A DNA stretch of 55,556 bases from an uncultured Lachnospiraceae bacterium (GTDB lineage: Bacteria > Bacillota > Clostridia > Lachnospirales > Lachnospiraceae). This document shows, piece after piece, positions 32,117-40,774 of the stretch. The stretch is taken from assembly GCA_910579505.1 (NCBI GenBank), contig CAJTTZ010000018.1, positions 1-55,556 on the forward strand, read 5' to 3'. The number at the start of each line of letters is the position of its first letter. Position 1 is the first letter of the stretch. Made by a program: the position numbers and the translations under genes. Under the pieces are notes generated by a model. It was not told the DNA's origin. It did no database searches and saw only the letters and a program-made list of their open reading frames with translations.

Positions 32117-34591
32117 TCACGCCTTTGTCCCCGCCACTTCATCGGGCCTGGTCGTTAAGACGCTGTACAGCAAAGTATCCTTCGGGAAGTGATCCACAAA
32201 TGGGATAATCACATTTCCAAAGAACAGAAGCCCTTCGCCGGGGCCGGAATGGGTCACATAGGAAAGCTGGTGCGGGGAAATCCCAAGCTGCTTTGCCAAA
32301 ATCTGTCGGTCCCCCTGAGCCTGGTTGAGCATGTAGATAAAATCCGAGTTCTCGAAAATATTCTCAATCTCACGGGAAGCCAGAAGATCCTTTACGTTCT
32401 GGGTCAGCCCTGACGGGATCCCGCCCCATTTACGGAAGCGTTTCCAGATTTCCACGCTGAAACTTCCGGTCTGGCCTTTCAAAAGGAGATGGAATTCGTC
32501 AATATAGAACCAGGTAGTCTTGTGTTTGGAACGGTTGGCGGTGACACGGTTCCAGACCGCATCCTGCATAATCAAAAGCCCGATCTCCTTTAACGCTTTT
32601 CCCAGGGATTTGAGCTGGAAGCAGAGTACCCGGTGTTTGTCCATCTGGATATTGGAACGGTGGTTGAATACATTTAAGGAACCGTTGACATAGATTTCCA
32701 GCGCCGTGGCGATATTCTGCGCCTCCGGCTCCGCCTGCTTCAAAAGCAGGTCGTAAAGGTCGCCCAAAACCGGCATTTTCTCCGGGCAGGGATCCTGCAG
32801 GTAATCCCGGTACACCAGCCTAGTGCAGCGGTCAATGATGGTACGCTCAATCGGGGAAAGCCCCTCCTTGCCGCCGATAATCAAATCGCACAGAGACAGG
32901 ATAAAGTCACTTTTTAAGGTGATAGGGTTCTCGTCGTCCGAATAGTCCAGGTTAATATCCATCGGATTGATATAGTTGGTGGAAGTGGGGGAAATATCAA
33001 TGACCTGCCCCTGCTCCCCAAACTGTTCCACCAATGGGCCGTACTCATTTTCGGGATCCGCAATGATGATGTCATCCTCCGTCAGAAGGAACACGTTGAC
33101 GATCTCACGCTTGGCAGAGAACGACTTGCCGCTGCCCGGCGTCCCCAGGAACAGTCCATTTGGATTCTTTAAGTTCTTGCGGTTCGCCATAATCAGGTTG
33201 TTGGAAAGGGCGTTCAGGCCATAATAAAGCGCCTCCCCCTCCTGGAACAGCTCACAGGTGGTGAAAGGCACAAAAATGGCGGTGCTGCTTGTGGTAAGCC
33301 CCCGTTCAATCTCCACCTGGTTCAAACCCAGCGCAAGGGAGGATATAAGCCCCTGTTCCTGCTGGAAGTCCAGCCGCTTTAAGGCACAGTTATATTTCTG
33401 GGCGATACCGGAAGCGGAGAGAATATCGTTAAACAATTTCTGGCGCTTCGGTGCAAGATTCTCCACCAGCACCGTCACCAGGAACATCCTTTCATTCCGG
33501 CTCTGTAAATCCTGCAAGAGATTTTTCGCTTCTTCCCCATAGGTGGCAAGGTCCGTAGGTATGATGTCCATGTCGTACCCAGCCCGGACCGCTTTTTTCT
33601 GTTCCTCAATGGTCATTTTCTGTAAGTCCGACATCTTGCGCTTGATATTTTTAATCGCCTGGGTCTGGTCGATGGACTGGATATGCAGGTTGACCGTCAC
33701 GGCATCGTCCAGATCCAGAAGCTCTGCCAGCAGCCGGTCTGTCAGCTCCGGGGCTAAAATCTGTAAGAAAGACACTGCCCCGGAATGGTCGGCCACCCGG
33801 AAGGTCTTTCCATCCCTGGAAAACGACATGCCGGAGGGCGCGATAAAATCTTTGGTGGAAAGCCCGGTCTTTGGCAGGTCCGCCCAGGTAAAGCGGAACT
33901 TTTCCTGCCCGTCCGGGTGGAGCTGGCTGTGCAGAAGTTCCAGACGCTCCAGGCCGTTTAAGGGCCTTGCCTGGACTCCCAGGGTCTTAAAGTTCGCCAG
34001 CACATCTGTTTCAATCCGTTCCAGCCGCATTTTTGCGGTCCTAAGGTCGTCCGCCTCAATGCCGAAGGTGATATATTTGCGTTTGGTAAGGCCGTTGTTG
34101 CCCTTTTGGAGCTGCCCCTTTAACATATCCGCGTATTCTTTACGGATCCCGTCATATTCGTCGCCGCGGGCGGGGATCTCAATGCTCTTTGCGAAATCCT
34201 GCATATTCGCCCGCTGGTTGATAAAAGTAAGCTGCACATGGATGGAGGCGTCAAAGTAATTTAAGAAATCACAGTACCCCTCAAAAATCTGCGCTTTGTC
34301 CTCCGCCTGGGCGAGCTGGTAGTTAATATCGAAAAACTGCACGGTCTTGGTGTAAAGCGTGTCCGTCAGCCGGCAGATCCCATCCTTATACATTTCCCGG
34401 TAGGGAATACTCTGCTGGGCCGTCTGCGGGGCATCCGCCCTAAGCCCGGCGAGAAAGCCGCCTTTTTTCGGCGGCTTGTTAGAGGCAGTTTTATTTCTGC
34501 CTTTTGCTGCGTCGGCCCTGGTCTTTTCTGCCTGCCTGATGTTCCTTTGCAGACGTTTTTCCTGGGCCTCTTGCTGTTTTGTTTTTGGCAA
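32117..34591 (-). CDS. virB4: VirB4-family type IV secretion ATPase
   Basis: An 824-residue VirB4/TraE ATPase that powers the mating channel at the inner membrane. Walker A is LGTPGSGKSF (Lys489) and Walker B FYIDEFH (Asp698). The N terminus is basic and Gln/Lys-rich; GGIPSGLTQNVKDLL is a late motif of the ATPase domain. TTG start 9 nt after AAGGAGG. The start lies 100 bp inside the prgI gene in another frame, an overlap also known from related elements. Confidence 0.95.
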   Translation of the reverse strand: MPKTKQQEAQEKRLQRNIRQAEKTRADAAKGRNKTASNKPPKKGGFLAGLRADAPQTAQQSIPYREMYKDGICRLTDTLYTKTVQFFDINYQLAQAEDKAQIFEGYCDFLNYFDASIHVQLTFINQRANMQDFAKSIEIPARGDEYDGIRKEYADMLKGQLQKGNNGLTKRKYITFGIEADDLRTAKMRLERIETDVLANFKTLGVQARPLNGLERLELLHSQLHPDGQEKFRFTWADLPKTGLSTKDFIAPSGMSFSRDGKTFRVADHSGAVSFLQILAPELTDRLLAELLDLDDAVTVNLHIQSIDQTQAIKNIKRKMSDLQKMTIEEQKKAVRAGYDMDIIPTDLATYGEEAKNLLQDLQSRNERMFLVTVLVENLAPKRQKLFNDILSASGIAQKYNCALKRLDFQQEQGLISSLALGLNQVEIERGLTTSSTAIFVPFTTCELFQEGEALYYGLNALSNNLIMANRKNLKNPNGLFLGTPGSGKSFSAKREIVNVFLLTEDDIIIADPENEYGPLVEQFGEQGQVIDISPTSTNYINPMDINLDYSDDENPITLKSDFILSLCDLIIGGKEGLSPIERTIIDRCTRLVYRDYLQDPCPEKMPVLGDLYDLLLKQAEPEAQNIATALEIYVNGSLNVFNHRSNIQMDKHRVLCFQLKSLGKALKEIGLLIMQDAVWNRVTANRSKHKTTWFYIDEFHLLLKGQTGSFSVEIWKRFRKWGGIPSGLTQNVKDLLASREIENIFENSDFIYMLNQAQGDRQILAKQLGISPHQLSYVTHSGPGEGLLFFGNVIIPFVDHFPKDTLLYSVLTTRPDEVAGTKA

Positions 34592-34925
34592 TCCTTGTAA
34601 CCTCCTTTTTTGACATGGTTTTATATAGGTTTTCCGTCCGGTAGGGGCGTTCCTTCGGCCAGAGCTTATAGCGCAGCCGGTTTTTCAGAAGTTTCTCCGC
34701 CGGCTGCCCGTCCCGCTCATACATGGCGAAGAAGAAAAAGGGCATCATCAGGCCGATCATCAAAAGCACCGACGCGGAATTGCCGATGGCGCCCCTCGTC
34801 AGGAAATAGGCCGGCAGGCCCACAAGACCGCCCAGGCTGAAACAGATGAGCTGGCGCTTGGTAAGGCCCGCCGCCACTTTTGTCTTGACTTTCGTTAAGT
34901 CTTTGGGTACGGGTACATAGGGCAT
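34491..34925 (-). CDS. prgI: PrgI-family (VirB3-like) membrane protein
   Basis: A 144-residue PrgI-type protein. MPYVPVPKDLTKVKTKVAAG leads into two membrane helices (LICFSLGGLVGLPAYFL and SVLLMIGLMMPFFFFAM), then a basic tail. PrgI is the VirB3 counterpart in Gram-positive type IV systems and works with VirB4, whose gene overlaps this one by 101 bp. Good GGAGG spacing supports the start. Confidence 0.93.
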   Translation of the reverse strand: MPYVPVPKDLTKVKTKVAAGLTKRQLICFSLGGLVGLPAYFLTRGAIGNSASVLLMIGLMMPFFFFAMYERDGQPAEKLLKNRLRYKLWPKERPYRTENLYKTMSKKEVTRIAKNKTARGPGKTSAKEHQAGRKDQGRRSKRQK

Positions 34926-34956
34926 TTATTTCACCTCCCATCGTGATAGAATTTCA

Positions 34957-35691
34957 TTATCGTGCGCCGGAATCATGGATCATTTCCTCCGCGGCCGGTG
35001 GTCTCTGCACCTTCTGAATCGCATCCTGCAGCCGTTCCCGCAGAGATCTTGGCTGCTCTGCCCGTTCCTCCTGAGGAGAGGAAATATCTTGAACCAACAA
35101 CTCCACGGCAATACAAGCGTTTGTGTCGGCTGCTGGACAATATTTGACAACTTCCACTAATGGACGGTCGAAACGTAGCAGATAATCAATTTCTTCTGCT
35201 GTCAACGAATTTTCTCCTGTCAGATAACGGTAAGCGGCCATCACGGAGGCAATTTCTTCCGACCGGTCTATCAGTTCCCTGTTAGAGCAATCCTCCAGCT
35301 TTTCCCTGTAAATGTAATAATCCTTGCCGACCAAGGACATCAACTCCAGATATTTCCGATTCTGTTCTTCCGGTTCGCTTAGTTCTTTTGGAAATTTCCG
35401 ATCCGCTTGGATTTCCTCCAAAAGTTCACAGATAGGAAAGCTATGAGCATGGGTATTTTCTTCCCAGCACCACCGGGCCACATCTAACGGATCCTGAAAG
35501 GAAAGAAGCGCCTCCACCTCTGCCGGGGTAAATTCATGTTCCGCCTTCAGGTAATAATGAAGCTCCGAAAACCCCTGCAATTCGTAAATGCTGCCGATAT
35601 TCTGTGCGTCCAGCATATCTGCATGGATCTTCAGGCACTTGTCCAGCCGTTCCATCAACAGCCGTTTTGCATCCTGTTCTATAAAAATCAC
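34957..35691 (-). CDS. DUF3848-like protein with internal duplication and shared tail
   Basis: A 244-residue helical protein. Two copies of one unit are visible: YYLKAEHEFTPAEVEALLSF, DPLDVARWCWEENTHA (about residues 46-82) and YLTGENSLTAEEIDYLLRF, RPLVEVVKYCPAADTNA (about 153-190). This fits DUF3848. The C terminus carries the shared tail (QPRSLRERL, then basic/Pro-rich residues ending in GAR). GTG start with GGGAGG 5 nt upstream; it overlaps the end of the methyltransferase gene. Function unknown. Confidence 0.72.
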   Translation of the reverse strand: MIFIEQDAKRLLMERLDKCLKIHADMLDAQNIGSIYELQGFSELHYYLKAEHEFTPAEVEALLSFQDPLDVARWCWEENTHAHSFPICELLEEIQADRKFPKELSEPEEQNRKYLELMSLVGKDYYIYREKLEDCSNRELIDRSEEIASVMAAYRYLTGENSLTAEEIDYLLRFDRPLVEVVKYCPAADTNACIAVELLVQDISSPQEERAEQPRSLRERLQDAIQKVQRPPAAEEMIHDSGAR

Positions 35692-36245
35692 TCCTTCCTC
35701 CCTGGCATTGTAATACTGGATTCCACTTCATTTCCCCACACATCCCAGCCCGGCGTCTGCTGCCTTGCGAACAGCTCCAGCCTGGGCTGGTCGCCCATGA
35801 GCTTTACGATTTTTTCCCGCACCTCGTCCGGCTTTTTGCTGTGCTGCTCGATATGGGAGATCACAAACTGGTGGATCCCCGCGCACTGGCGTTTCGGGTG
35901 GCCTCTGGTCGCCAGCAGGCAGACCTCGGCATTTGAGCGGGTCCAGAACCCCATCCCGTAAAACCAGGAATCCGCTTTCCGGTTCTGTTTGAGCCAGAGG
36001 AAGGCTAAAGTCTTATATCTGAATCCCCATGCCTCCATCACCCGGAACGCCTCATTAAGCTGCGGGAAGGTCGCCCACAGGAAAAGTGCGCTGTCTTTAG
36101 CGGCAAGTTCCGCCACCGGCAGCGCACATATATCCTCCATGCTCATGGTGGGGTAATGGTTTTCCGCCACGCCGTTGCCGCGCTTCATATCGTAGCGCCA
36201 GGGCGGGTCCGCATAGATCACGCTGTATTTCTTTGTTTCCGGCAT
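35688..36245 (-). CDS. MT-A70-family adenine methyltransferase
   Basis: A 185-residue SAM-dependent DNA methyltransferase. YADPPWRY is the MT-A70 catalytic motif (DPPW), followed by YPTMSMEDICALP and the late RLELFARQQTPGWDVWGNE. It likely makes N6-methyladenine in DNA. No restriction partner is present, so protection of the transferred DNA or a regulatory mark is plausible. The ATG overlaps the spoVG stop (TGATG), so it is co-translated with spoVG. Confidence 0.9.
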   Translation of the reverse strand: MPETKKYSVIYADPPWRYDMKRGNGVAENHYPTMSMEDICALPVAELAAKDSALFLWATFPQLNEAFRVMEAWGFRYKTLAFLWLKQNRKADSWFYGMGFWTRSNAEVCLLATRGHPKRQCAGIHQFVISHIEQHSKKPDEVREKIVKLMGDQPRLELFARQQTPGWDVWGNEVESSITMPGRKE

Positions 36246-36697
36246 CAGCGTTCCTGCCCGTTCTTAGCCGGGGCGTCTTTCACCGGCTGGCTTTTGACTT
36301 TCCCGGCATTTTCTTTTAAGGCGCCGGACAGGGAAGGCTTCTCCGCCGCGCCCTTTGTGGCTTCAAGGGTGGCCTGCAAGTTTTCAATGGCCTGCCCGTA
36401 CCCGTCAAGCAGGGCGTCGTTTAACTGCTTTCTGAACTCCGCCGTCACCGGCCAGCAGACATCCTTCCAGTTCCCGTTTTTGTCCTGGGTGGAAGGCATG
36501 TTCACATACAGCCCCTTTTCGCCGGAACAGATACGGAAGCCGTCAATCTTGAAGCATCCGCCGATGGTCACGTTGGCAAAGGCTAGCAGGTTCCCCATCG
36601 GCGCGATTGGCCGCACCCTCACGTCCAGCGGCAGACCGCCCGCTGTTTCCGGCGCCTGCATTTCCGGGATTGTATTTTCTGTATTTGTTTTACTCAT
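36245..36697 (-). CDS. spoVG: SpoVG-family protein with C-terminal extension
   Basis: A 150-residue SpoVG-family protein. The core (LDVRVRPIAPMGNLLAFANV, IDGFRICSGEKGLYVNMPS, CWPVTAEFRKQLNDALLDGY) matches SpoVG, a small nucleic-acid-binding regulator. Unlike chromosomal SpoVG (about 95 residues), it has an N-terminal extension and a C-terminal tail of the shared type (EKPSLSGAL, then Lys/Ala/Pro-rich ending in GQER). It lies between the VirB6-like and methyltransferase genes in the transfer operon, so it may bind DNA or RNA during transfer. Confidence 0.9.
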   Translation of the reverse strand: MSKTNTENTIPEMQAPETAGGLPLDVRVRPIAPMGNLLAFANVTIGGCFKIDGFRICSGEKGLYVNMPSTQDKNGNWKDVCWPVTAEFRKQLNDALLDGYGQAIENLQATLEATKGAAEKPSLSGALKENAGKVKSQPVKDAPAKNGQER

Positions 36698-36733
36698 AAA
36701 ATGAAATCCTCCTTATTCTGAATCTGAATTATG

Positions 36734-37597
36734 CTATCTTGCGTTAAATATGGATTTGGATAACGAACCTGTCTTAAACAGGGCAAAGGCCAGCAGGACC
36801 GTATAGCCCGCCGTGCCCCAGATTGCGCCGTGGATGTCGCCGGAGGCCGGGATCGACTGGACCAGCACCGCATAAATGGCGACGCAGACCAGGATCAAAA
36901 ATCCCTGGAACCCCAGCGCAAAGAGGGAACGGAGGTACCCCGTCCCCATCTGCCCCCATTCCCGGTTAGCCATCGTGGAGAAGGGGATCGGTGCAAGGCT
37001 CACGGTCAAATAAATTTCTATCATCCTGCCGTAGACAATGACGAAGATCACAATGGACAGCACCCACATGCACAGGTTGATGATGTTGGTCTCCAGCCAG
37101 AGGCCGATAAGCTCCCACATCCCCATTGCTTCAAGCTGCGTGGAAAGGTCCGCAAGGGCGGCCTCCACATCAAGGCTGCCGTTTATCACGCCCGCGCTCT
37201 GCGATACCACGTTCTGGGCGACGTCGAACACCGCCATGACAATCGTAAAACAGTTGGTGAGCAGGTAAGTGGCAACGAAGGTCTTAAAAATCCACTTGAA
37301 GATGTTGAATGTGTCAAAGTCGTGCATGTTGTTCTTCTCCAAAATCATCTGAATCAGCTCATACACAAGGACAAAGGTCAGGATCATGCCCGCAATGGGA
37401 ATGACGACGGTTTCCGAAAGGTTCTGTATCATGGAAAACACGCCGCCATTCCAGCCCTGCGGGGTCTGCCCGACCTGCCCGGCCACATCCGCAACCTGGC
37501 TGTTGACCGAATCGAAAATGCCGGTGTACTGCCCGGTGATGGCTTCAATCAGGCCCTCCTTAATCCAGTCTGTTATCCTTTCAAACAGACTGCCCAT
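36734..37597 (-). CDS. VirB6/TrbL-like membrane protein of the mating channel
   Basis: A 287-residue polytopic membrane protein with about six helices (among them VVIPIAGMILTFVLVYELI, WIFKTFVATYLLTNCFTIVM, LCMWVLSIVIFVIVYGRMI, GFLILVCVAIYAVLV). This is the VirB6/TrbL position and topology in Gram-positive type IV systems. It begins 10 bp after the pilin gene. AGGG lies upstream of the ATG. Confidence 0.88.
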   Translation of the reverse strand: MGSLFERITDWIKEGLIEAITGQYTGIFDSVNSQVADVAGQVGQTPQGWNGGVFSMIQNLSETVVIPIAGMILTFVLVYELIQMILEKNNMHDFDTFNIFKWIFKTFVATYLLTNCFTIVMAVFDVAQNVVSQSAGVINGSLDVEAALADLSTQLEAMGMWELIGLWLETNIINLCMWVLSIVIFVIVYGRMIEIYLTVSLAPIPFSTMANREWGQMGTGYLRSLFALGFQGFLILVCVAIYAVLVQSIPASGDIHGAIWGTAGYTVLLAFALFKTGSLSKSIFNAR

Positions 37598-37607
37598 AGG
37601 TCAGCCC

Positions 37608-37823
37608 TTAACCGAACAGGCCGGCCAGCAGCGGGATCAGGGTTGCGCCTACCAGGGCGATACCGCCGCCCGCCATAAGCTGTTTCATACCCTGGCTTTT
37701 GGCTCCCGGATTGTCATTGCCGTAACCTTCCAGAAGGTTGATGACGCCCCATGCTCCAAGGCCCGCTCCCAGGGCAATTACCAGAATCTTCAAAGTGTCA
37801 ATCGCGCTCGCAAAAAATGCCAT
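37608..37823 (-). CDS. Maff2-family pilin-like protein
   Basis: A 71-residue two-helix membrane protein (AIDTLKILVIALGAGLGAW, then AGGGIALVGATLIPLLAGLFG) with a short loop (GYGNDNPGAKSQ), the pattern of Maff2/VirB2-like subunits. The ATG at 37823 has AAGGAGG 6 nt upstream; the longer frame reads through a terminator hairpin and is not coding. It follows two terminators after virD4 and opens the transcript for the channel genes. Confidence 0.88.
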   Translation of the reverse strand: MAFFASAIDTLKILVIALGAGLGAWGVINLLEGYGNDNPGAKSQGMKQLMAGGGIALVGATLIPLLAGLFG

Positions 37824-37881
37824 ATAGTTCCTCCTTATTTTTGAAATGATTTTGTGAAGCGGCCGCAGACGGCCGGAAACG

Positions 37882-37932
37882 AAAAAAGCCGCCGCACTGT
37901 TTTGGAAAATCTGCTTCAAACAGCACGGCGGC
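37882..37932 (-). terminator. Terminator before the pilin gene
   Basis: On the minus strand, GCCGCCGtgCTGTTT and AAACAGtgCGGCGGC form a long stem followed by six T residues, 60 bp before the pilin start. It could set the ratio of coupling protein to pilin. Confidence 0.8.
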
Positions 37933-38013
37933 ATGGGGCAGGGTAAAACCTGCATGGTATTCAGTTTTCAGGGAGAATCGCGGATCCTCAAAAAAGACCT
38001 CCTTTCCGGGTGA

Positions 38014-38052
38014 CAAAACAAAAGCCTGCCAGAGCGTAATGCTTTGACAGGC
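38014..38052 (-). terminator. Terminator directly after virD4
   Basis: GCCTGTCAAAGC and GCTCTGGCAGGC (minus strand) pair around a 5-nt loop and are followed by TTTTGTTTT, 10 bp after the virD4 stop. Confidence 0.7.
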
Positions 38053-38062
38053 AGGAACAACG

Positions 38063-39379
38063 TTATGTGGTCTGCGGTTCCAGATCTTCGGCTGTGACCT
38101 CATAATTGCGGTACAGCTCTCCGGGACGCATCGGCATCCGGGTGGATAAGAATTTCTCAATATCAAAAGCGTTCTTCTCATTGTAATCGGAGAGCAGCTT
38201 ATAGTTCGGGTGTTTCGTTATATCATACTTCCGGGAAAGGAAGGGGCGCACACCCCTGATCTGCAGTAAGCATTTCCCGCCGTCCATGACCGCCAGCTCG
38301 TCCACGGACATCAGATCCTTGCCTAACTTCTGGAAGTTCTGCCCGTGGGATTCCTGGTTGCCTTTGGTGACGCTGGTGTTATACAGGTCGATGGTCTCTT
38401 TTCCTAAAAGGGAGTTCCAGCTTTTTAAGGTGGTTTCCTCCTTGCCTCCCAGGAACAGGGAAGCGTCACAATTCCCTATGATGGTGTCCATGTTGTCCTT
38501 ATAAAGCGCCTTTAGCTGGCTCTGGGCCTGCAGCACCAGGCACGCGGAAATCTCACGGCTTCGGATAGTAGCCATCAGCCGCTCCAGGTTGGGGATCTGG
38601 CCGATATTGGCCGCCTCGTCAATGAGGCACCGCACATGAACCGGGAGCCGCCCGCCATACACATCATCCGCCCGCTCGCACAGACGGTTGAACAGGATGG
38701 AATAGATCAGGCTGATAAGGAAGGCAAAGGTGCCGTCCGTGTCGCTCATAATGAGGAACAGGGCGGTCCGTTCATCCCCCAGCATATCCAGGTCCAGCTC
38801 GTCATACATGGTGATCTCCCGGACCTCCCGGATGTCAAATGGCGCCAGCCTGGAAGCACAGCTAATCAATATGGATTTTGCTGTCTTGCCCGCCGCCAGC
38901 TTGTATTTTTTATACTGCCGCAGGGCGAAGTGGTCCGGGTCTTTCTGCTCCAGGGCGTCAAAGAGAAGGTCAACAGCGTTTTTGAAACTCTCGTCATCCT
39001 CCCGCACCTCCATAGCGTTCAGCATTTCTACCAGCGTGGCAAAATTCTGTTCGTTGGTCGGGGCCTCGTAGTAGATATAGCCGATCAGCGCCGTGTAGAG
39101 CAGGGTTTCCGCCTTGACCCAGAAATCATCCCCGGCTTTTCCCTCGCCTTTGGTGTTGGCGATTAAGGTGGTAACAATCTTCAAAATATCCTTTTCCGAA
39201 TGGATATACGCAAAGGGGTTAAAGTGCATACTTTTCTGGAAGTTAATGGTATTGAATACCCGGATTTTATAAGGCTCATACACGATCTTGCCCTTTGCGT
39301 TCCGCACCGGTTTCCCGTCTTTATCCAGCTTTGGTGTGCCTCTTTGCAGCATTTTCCCGCACTCGACCAAGACGGTGCC
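38063..39379 (-). pseudogene. virD4: virD4 3' part (type IV coupling protein, interrupted by the IME)
   Basis: The C-terminal 438 residues of a VirD4/PcfC-type coupling ATPase, which brings relaxase-DNA and protein substrates to the channel. The frame enters at the IME junction as GTVLVECGKML and contains the Walker B region CLIDEAANIGQIPNLERL, IRSREISACLVLQAQSQLK and the end motif NYKLLSDYNEKNAF. It lacks Walker A, which lies 8.9 kb away at 48256-48783. Joining both parts at CCTT gives one 614-codon frame without a mismatch. A TTG at 39370 could allow some independent translation, but that product would lack Walker A. Confidence 0.92.
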
Positions 39380-39381
39380 TT
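39378..39381. other. Left IME junction (att core CCTT)
   Basis: CCTT is shared with the right junction at 48255-48258. Left of it lies virD4 sequence (GGCACC on the minus strand), right of it IME sequence. Serine recombinases exchange at a central 2-bp core, so the true crossover is two of these four bases. Confidence 0.75.
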
Positions 39382-39424
39382 TATCGTCTGTGCCGTCAAG
39401 ACAAAAAAAGTGTGAACATGAAAT

Positions 39425-39604
39425 TTAATAATTTCCACTCTGAATATCCCGTACAATCATGCGTTTTAGCTTATCCTGCAAGGTTTCTCTGCTTGTTTCG
39501 CTAAAGTGGCACGTCACAAAGTAGGTCGTTCTGCCTATGGTCTTTACAAAGTGCGGTCGGCGTTCCTGTGCCTGTTGGTTCTCATTATTTTTTGGCATAT
39601 ACAT
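39425..39604 (-). CDS. tnpW: TnpW-family protein of the IME
   Basis: A 59-residue protein, too short for many gene finders. HFVKTIGRTTYFVTCHFSETSRETLQDKLKRMI (in two parts, residues about 17-49) matches the TnpW family of serine-recombinase transposons such as Tn4451. The ATG at 39604 follows AAAGGAG by 4 nt; an ATG two codons later is an alternative. It ends 45 bp from the left IME junction, the usual terminal position. Function unknown. Confidence 0.85.
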   Translation of the reverse strand: MYMPKNNENQQAQERRPHFVKTIGRTTYFVTCHFSETSRETLQDKLKRMIVRDIQSGNY

Positions 39605-39694
39605 AAATCTCCTTTACATGAAAAGAGGGCATACAGAGTAATCTCCATACGCCCGCTGTTGTTAGTGGCTGTCTGTTCCCTTATCCGCATGAAA

Positions 39695-39723
39695 TTGACA
39701 TTGCGGTTTCCGGCATATATACT
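39695..39723 (+). promoter_or_regulatory. Consensus promoter before the decayed winged-helix gene
   Basis: Perfect TTGACA (39695-39700), 17-bp spacer, TATACT (39718-39723), reading toward 39802. It is preserved although its gene is broken. Confidence 0.75.
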
Positions 39724-39801
39724 TGTTGCTTACTGTCAAATAAAGGTAAACAGGGCAGAAAAAATGTTGTATCAATGCAACGGATAAGAGAGGTAATAAG
39801 C

Positions 39802-40100
39802 ATGGGAAAAATGATAGTGCTGACGTTTTCGGACAGTGAGGAAACAATCTTTAAGAGGGCGGTTTCCCTCTTAGCAGACGAATTACAGATTGAAGCGGAA
39901 CAACAACCTGTTTCCTTGCCTGTATTGTCCTTTCAAGGTGGAAATACTGCAACATCAGCGCAGGGTGTTGCGGGATAGGAGAGATGTGCGCCTTACTCGG
40001 ATTGGGCCGGATTGTAAAAACCCGACTTATCTGAAAACGGTGTTAGGTAGGCGTTGGGTACAAGTTCAGTGCTGACGCTACAGAAAACGGTACTTTGTAG
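39802..40100 (+). pseudogene. Decayed winged-helix regulator
   Basis: Three frames together spell one OmpR-type regulator. Frame 1 from the ATG at 39802 (GAGAGG upstream) gives MGKMIVLTFSDSEETIFKRA up to VLSFQGG. A second frame gives VEILQHQRRVLRDRRDVRLT, then jumps straight to GPDCKNPTYLKTVLG. A third gives GVGYKF-like sequence to the TAG at 40100. About 50 residues of the DNA-binding core are missing, and there are two frameshifts. The N terminus resembles the start reconstructed for the regulator at 6826-7307. It probably once controlled IME cargo. Confidence 0.65.
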
Positions 40101-40124
40101 AACGTTCTTTTTCTAACTTTGGGC

Positions 40125-40161
40125 AAAAAATATGCACCATGCTAATCTTCACATGGTGCAT
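40125..40161 (-). terminator. Terminator of the IME cargo operon
   Basis: A perfect 10-bp stem (ATGCACCATG/CATGGTGCAT) followed on the minus strand by ATTTTTT, 30 bp after the stop at 40191. Confidence 0.85.
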
Positions 40162-40190
40162 ACTCCCGTAACAATTTACGCACAACAAAA

Positions 40191-40754
40191 TTATTTACTA
40201 CGCAAAAGACCTCTGTTGATTGCGCCGTACAAGTCTGTTCCATTTTGCTCCTTATTCCCTGTCAGAAGCTTTTCCAATTTTTCCAGAAAAGATACATAAA
40301 ACTGCCTTTCCTTTACAAGTGCCTGTTGTTCTTCAATACTTATAACCCGATTAGGTTCTAGAGGATGGTCAAAATCATATAAAGCTTTTTGAGTAGCCCG
40401 CATTGCAGACTCCACGGAATTACCCAAAATGTCCGTACTATTCGACAACCCGTAATAATGGGCTATAATTTGCTGTATGTGCATATCTGTTATATGAGTC
40501 CGTCCATTCTTAGTTTCACCCAATCCGTTTACTCCAACTTCTTTCACTGTCTCCATCCAAGCATCTTTTACAGATTGTGGAGCATTCGGTCCAGCACTCT
40601 GTAGCACACGTTCCTCAAAATCCGTTGCCGCTTCATCTCGAAGCCGTTCTTCATTCTTTTCGGTTACATATTGTGCAAATGTAGGAGTCCCGTTACTTTT
40701 CTGCATATTTTCGTATGATATGATATTCTGCCGATAATTAGAATTAACCTGCAT
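40191..40754 (-). CDS. Unknown IME cargo protein
   Basis: A 187-residue soluble protein without signal peptide. The start at 40754 is chosen for GGGGGT 7 nt upstream and because the extra residues of the longer frame overlap the end of the secreted-protein gene. Visible segments are NYRQNIISYENMQKSNGTPT, VKDAWMETVKEVGVNGLG, THITDMHIQQIIAHYYG and a C-terminal coiled coil. The central WMETVKEVGVNGLG region reminds me of small proteins in Clostridia genomes of no known function. It lies 20 bp after the secreted protein, so the two form an operon. Confidence 0.6.
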   Translation of the reverse strand: MQVNSNYRQNIISYENMQKSNGTPTFAQYVTEKNEERLRDEAATDFEERVLQSAGPNAPQSVKDAWMETVKEVGVNGLGETKNGRTHITDMHIQQIIAHYYGLSNSTDILGNSVESAMRATQKALYDFDHPLEPNRVISIEEQQALVKERQFYVSFLEKLEKLLTGNKEQNGTDLYGAINRGLLRSK

Positions 40755-40774
40755 ATACGCTACCCCCATACAGC

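Noticed and set aside
37824..37955. N-terminal extension of the pilin
   Set aside because: It translates a terminator hairpin; AAGGAGG supports the ATG at 37823.
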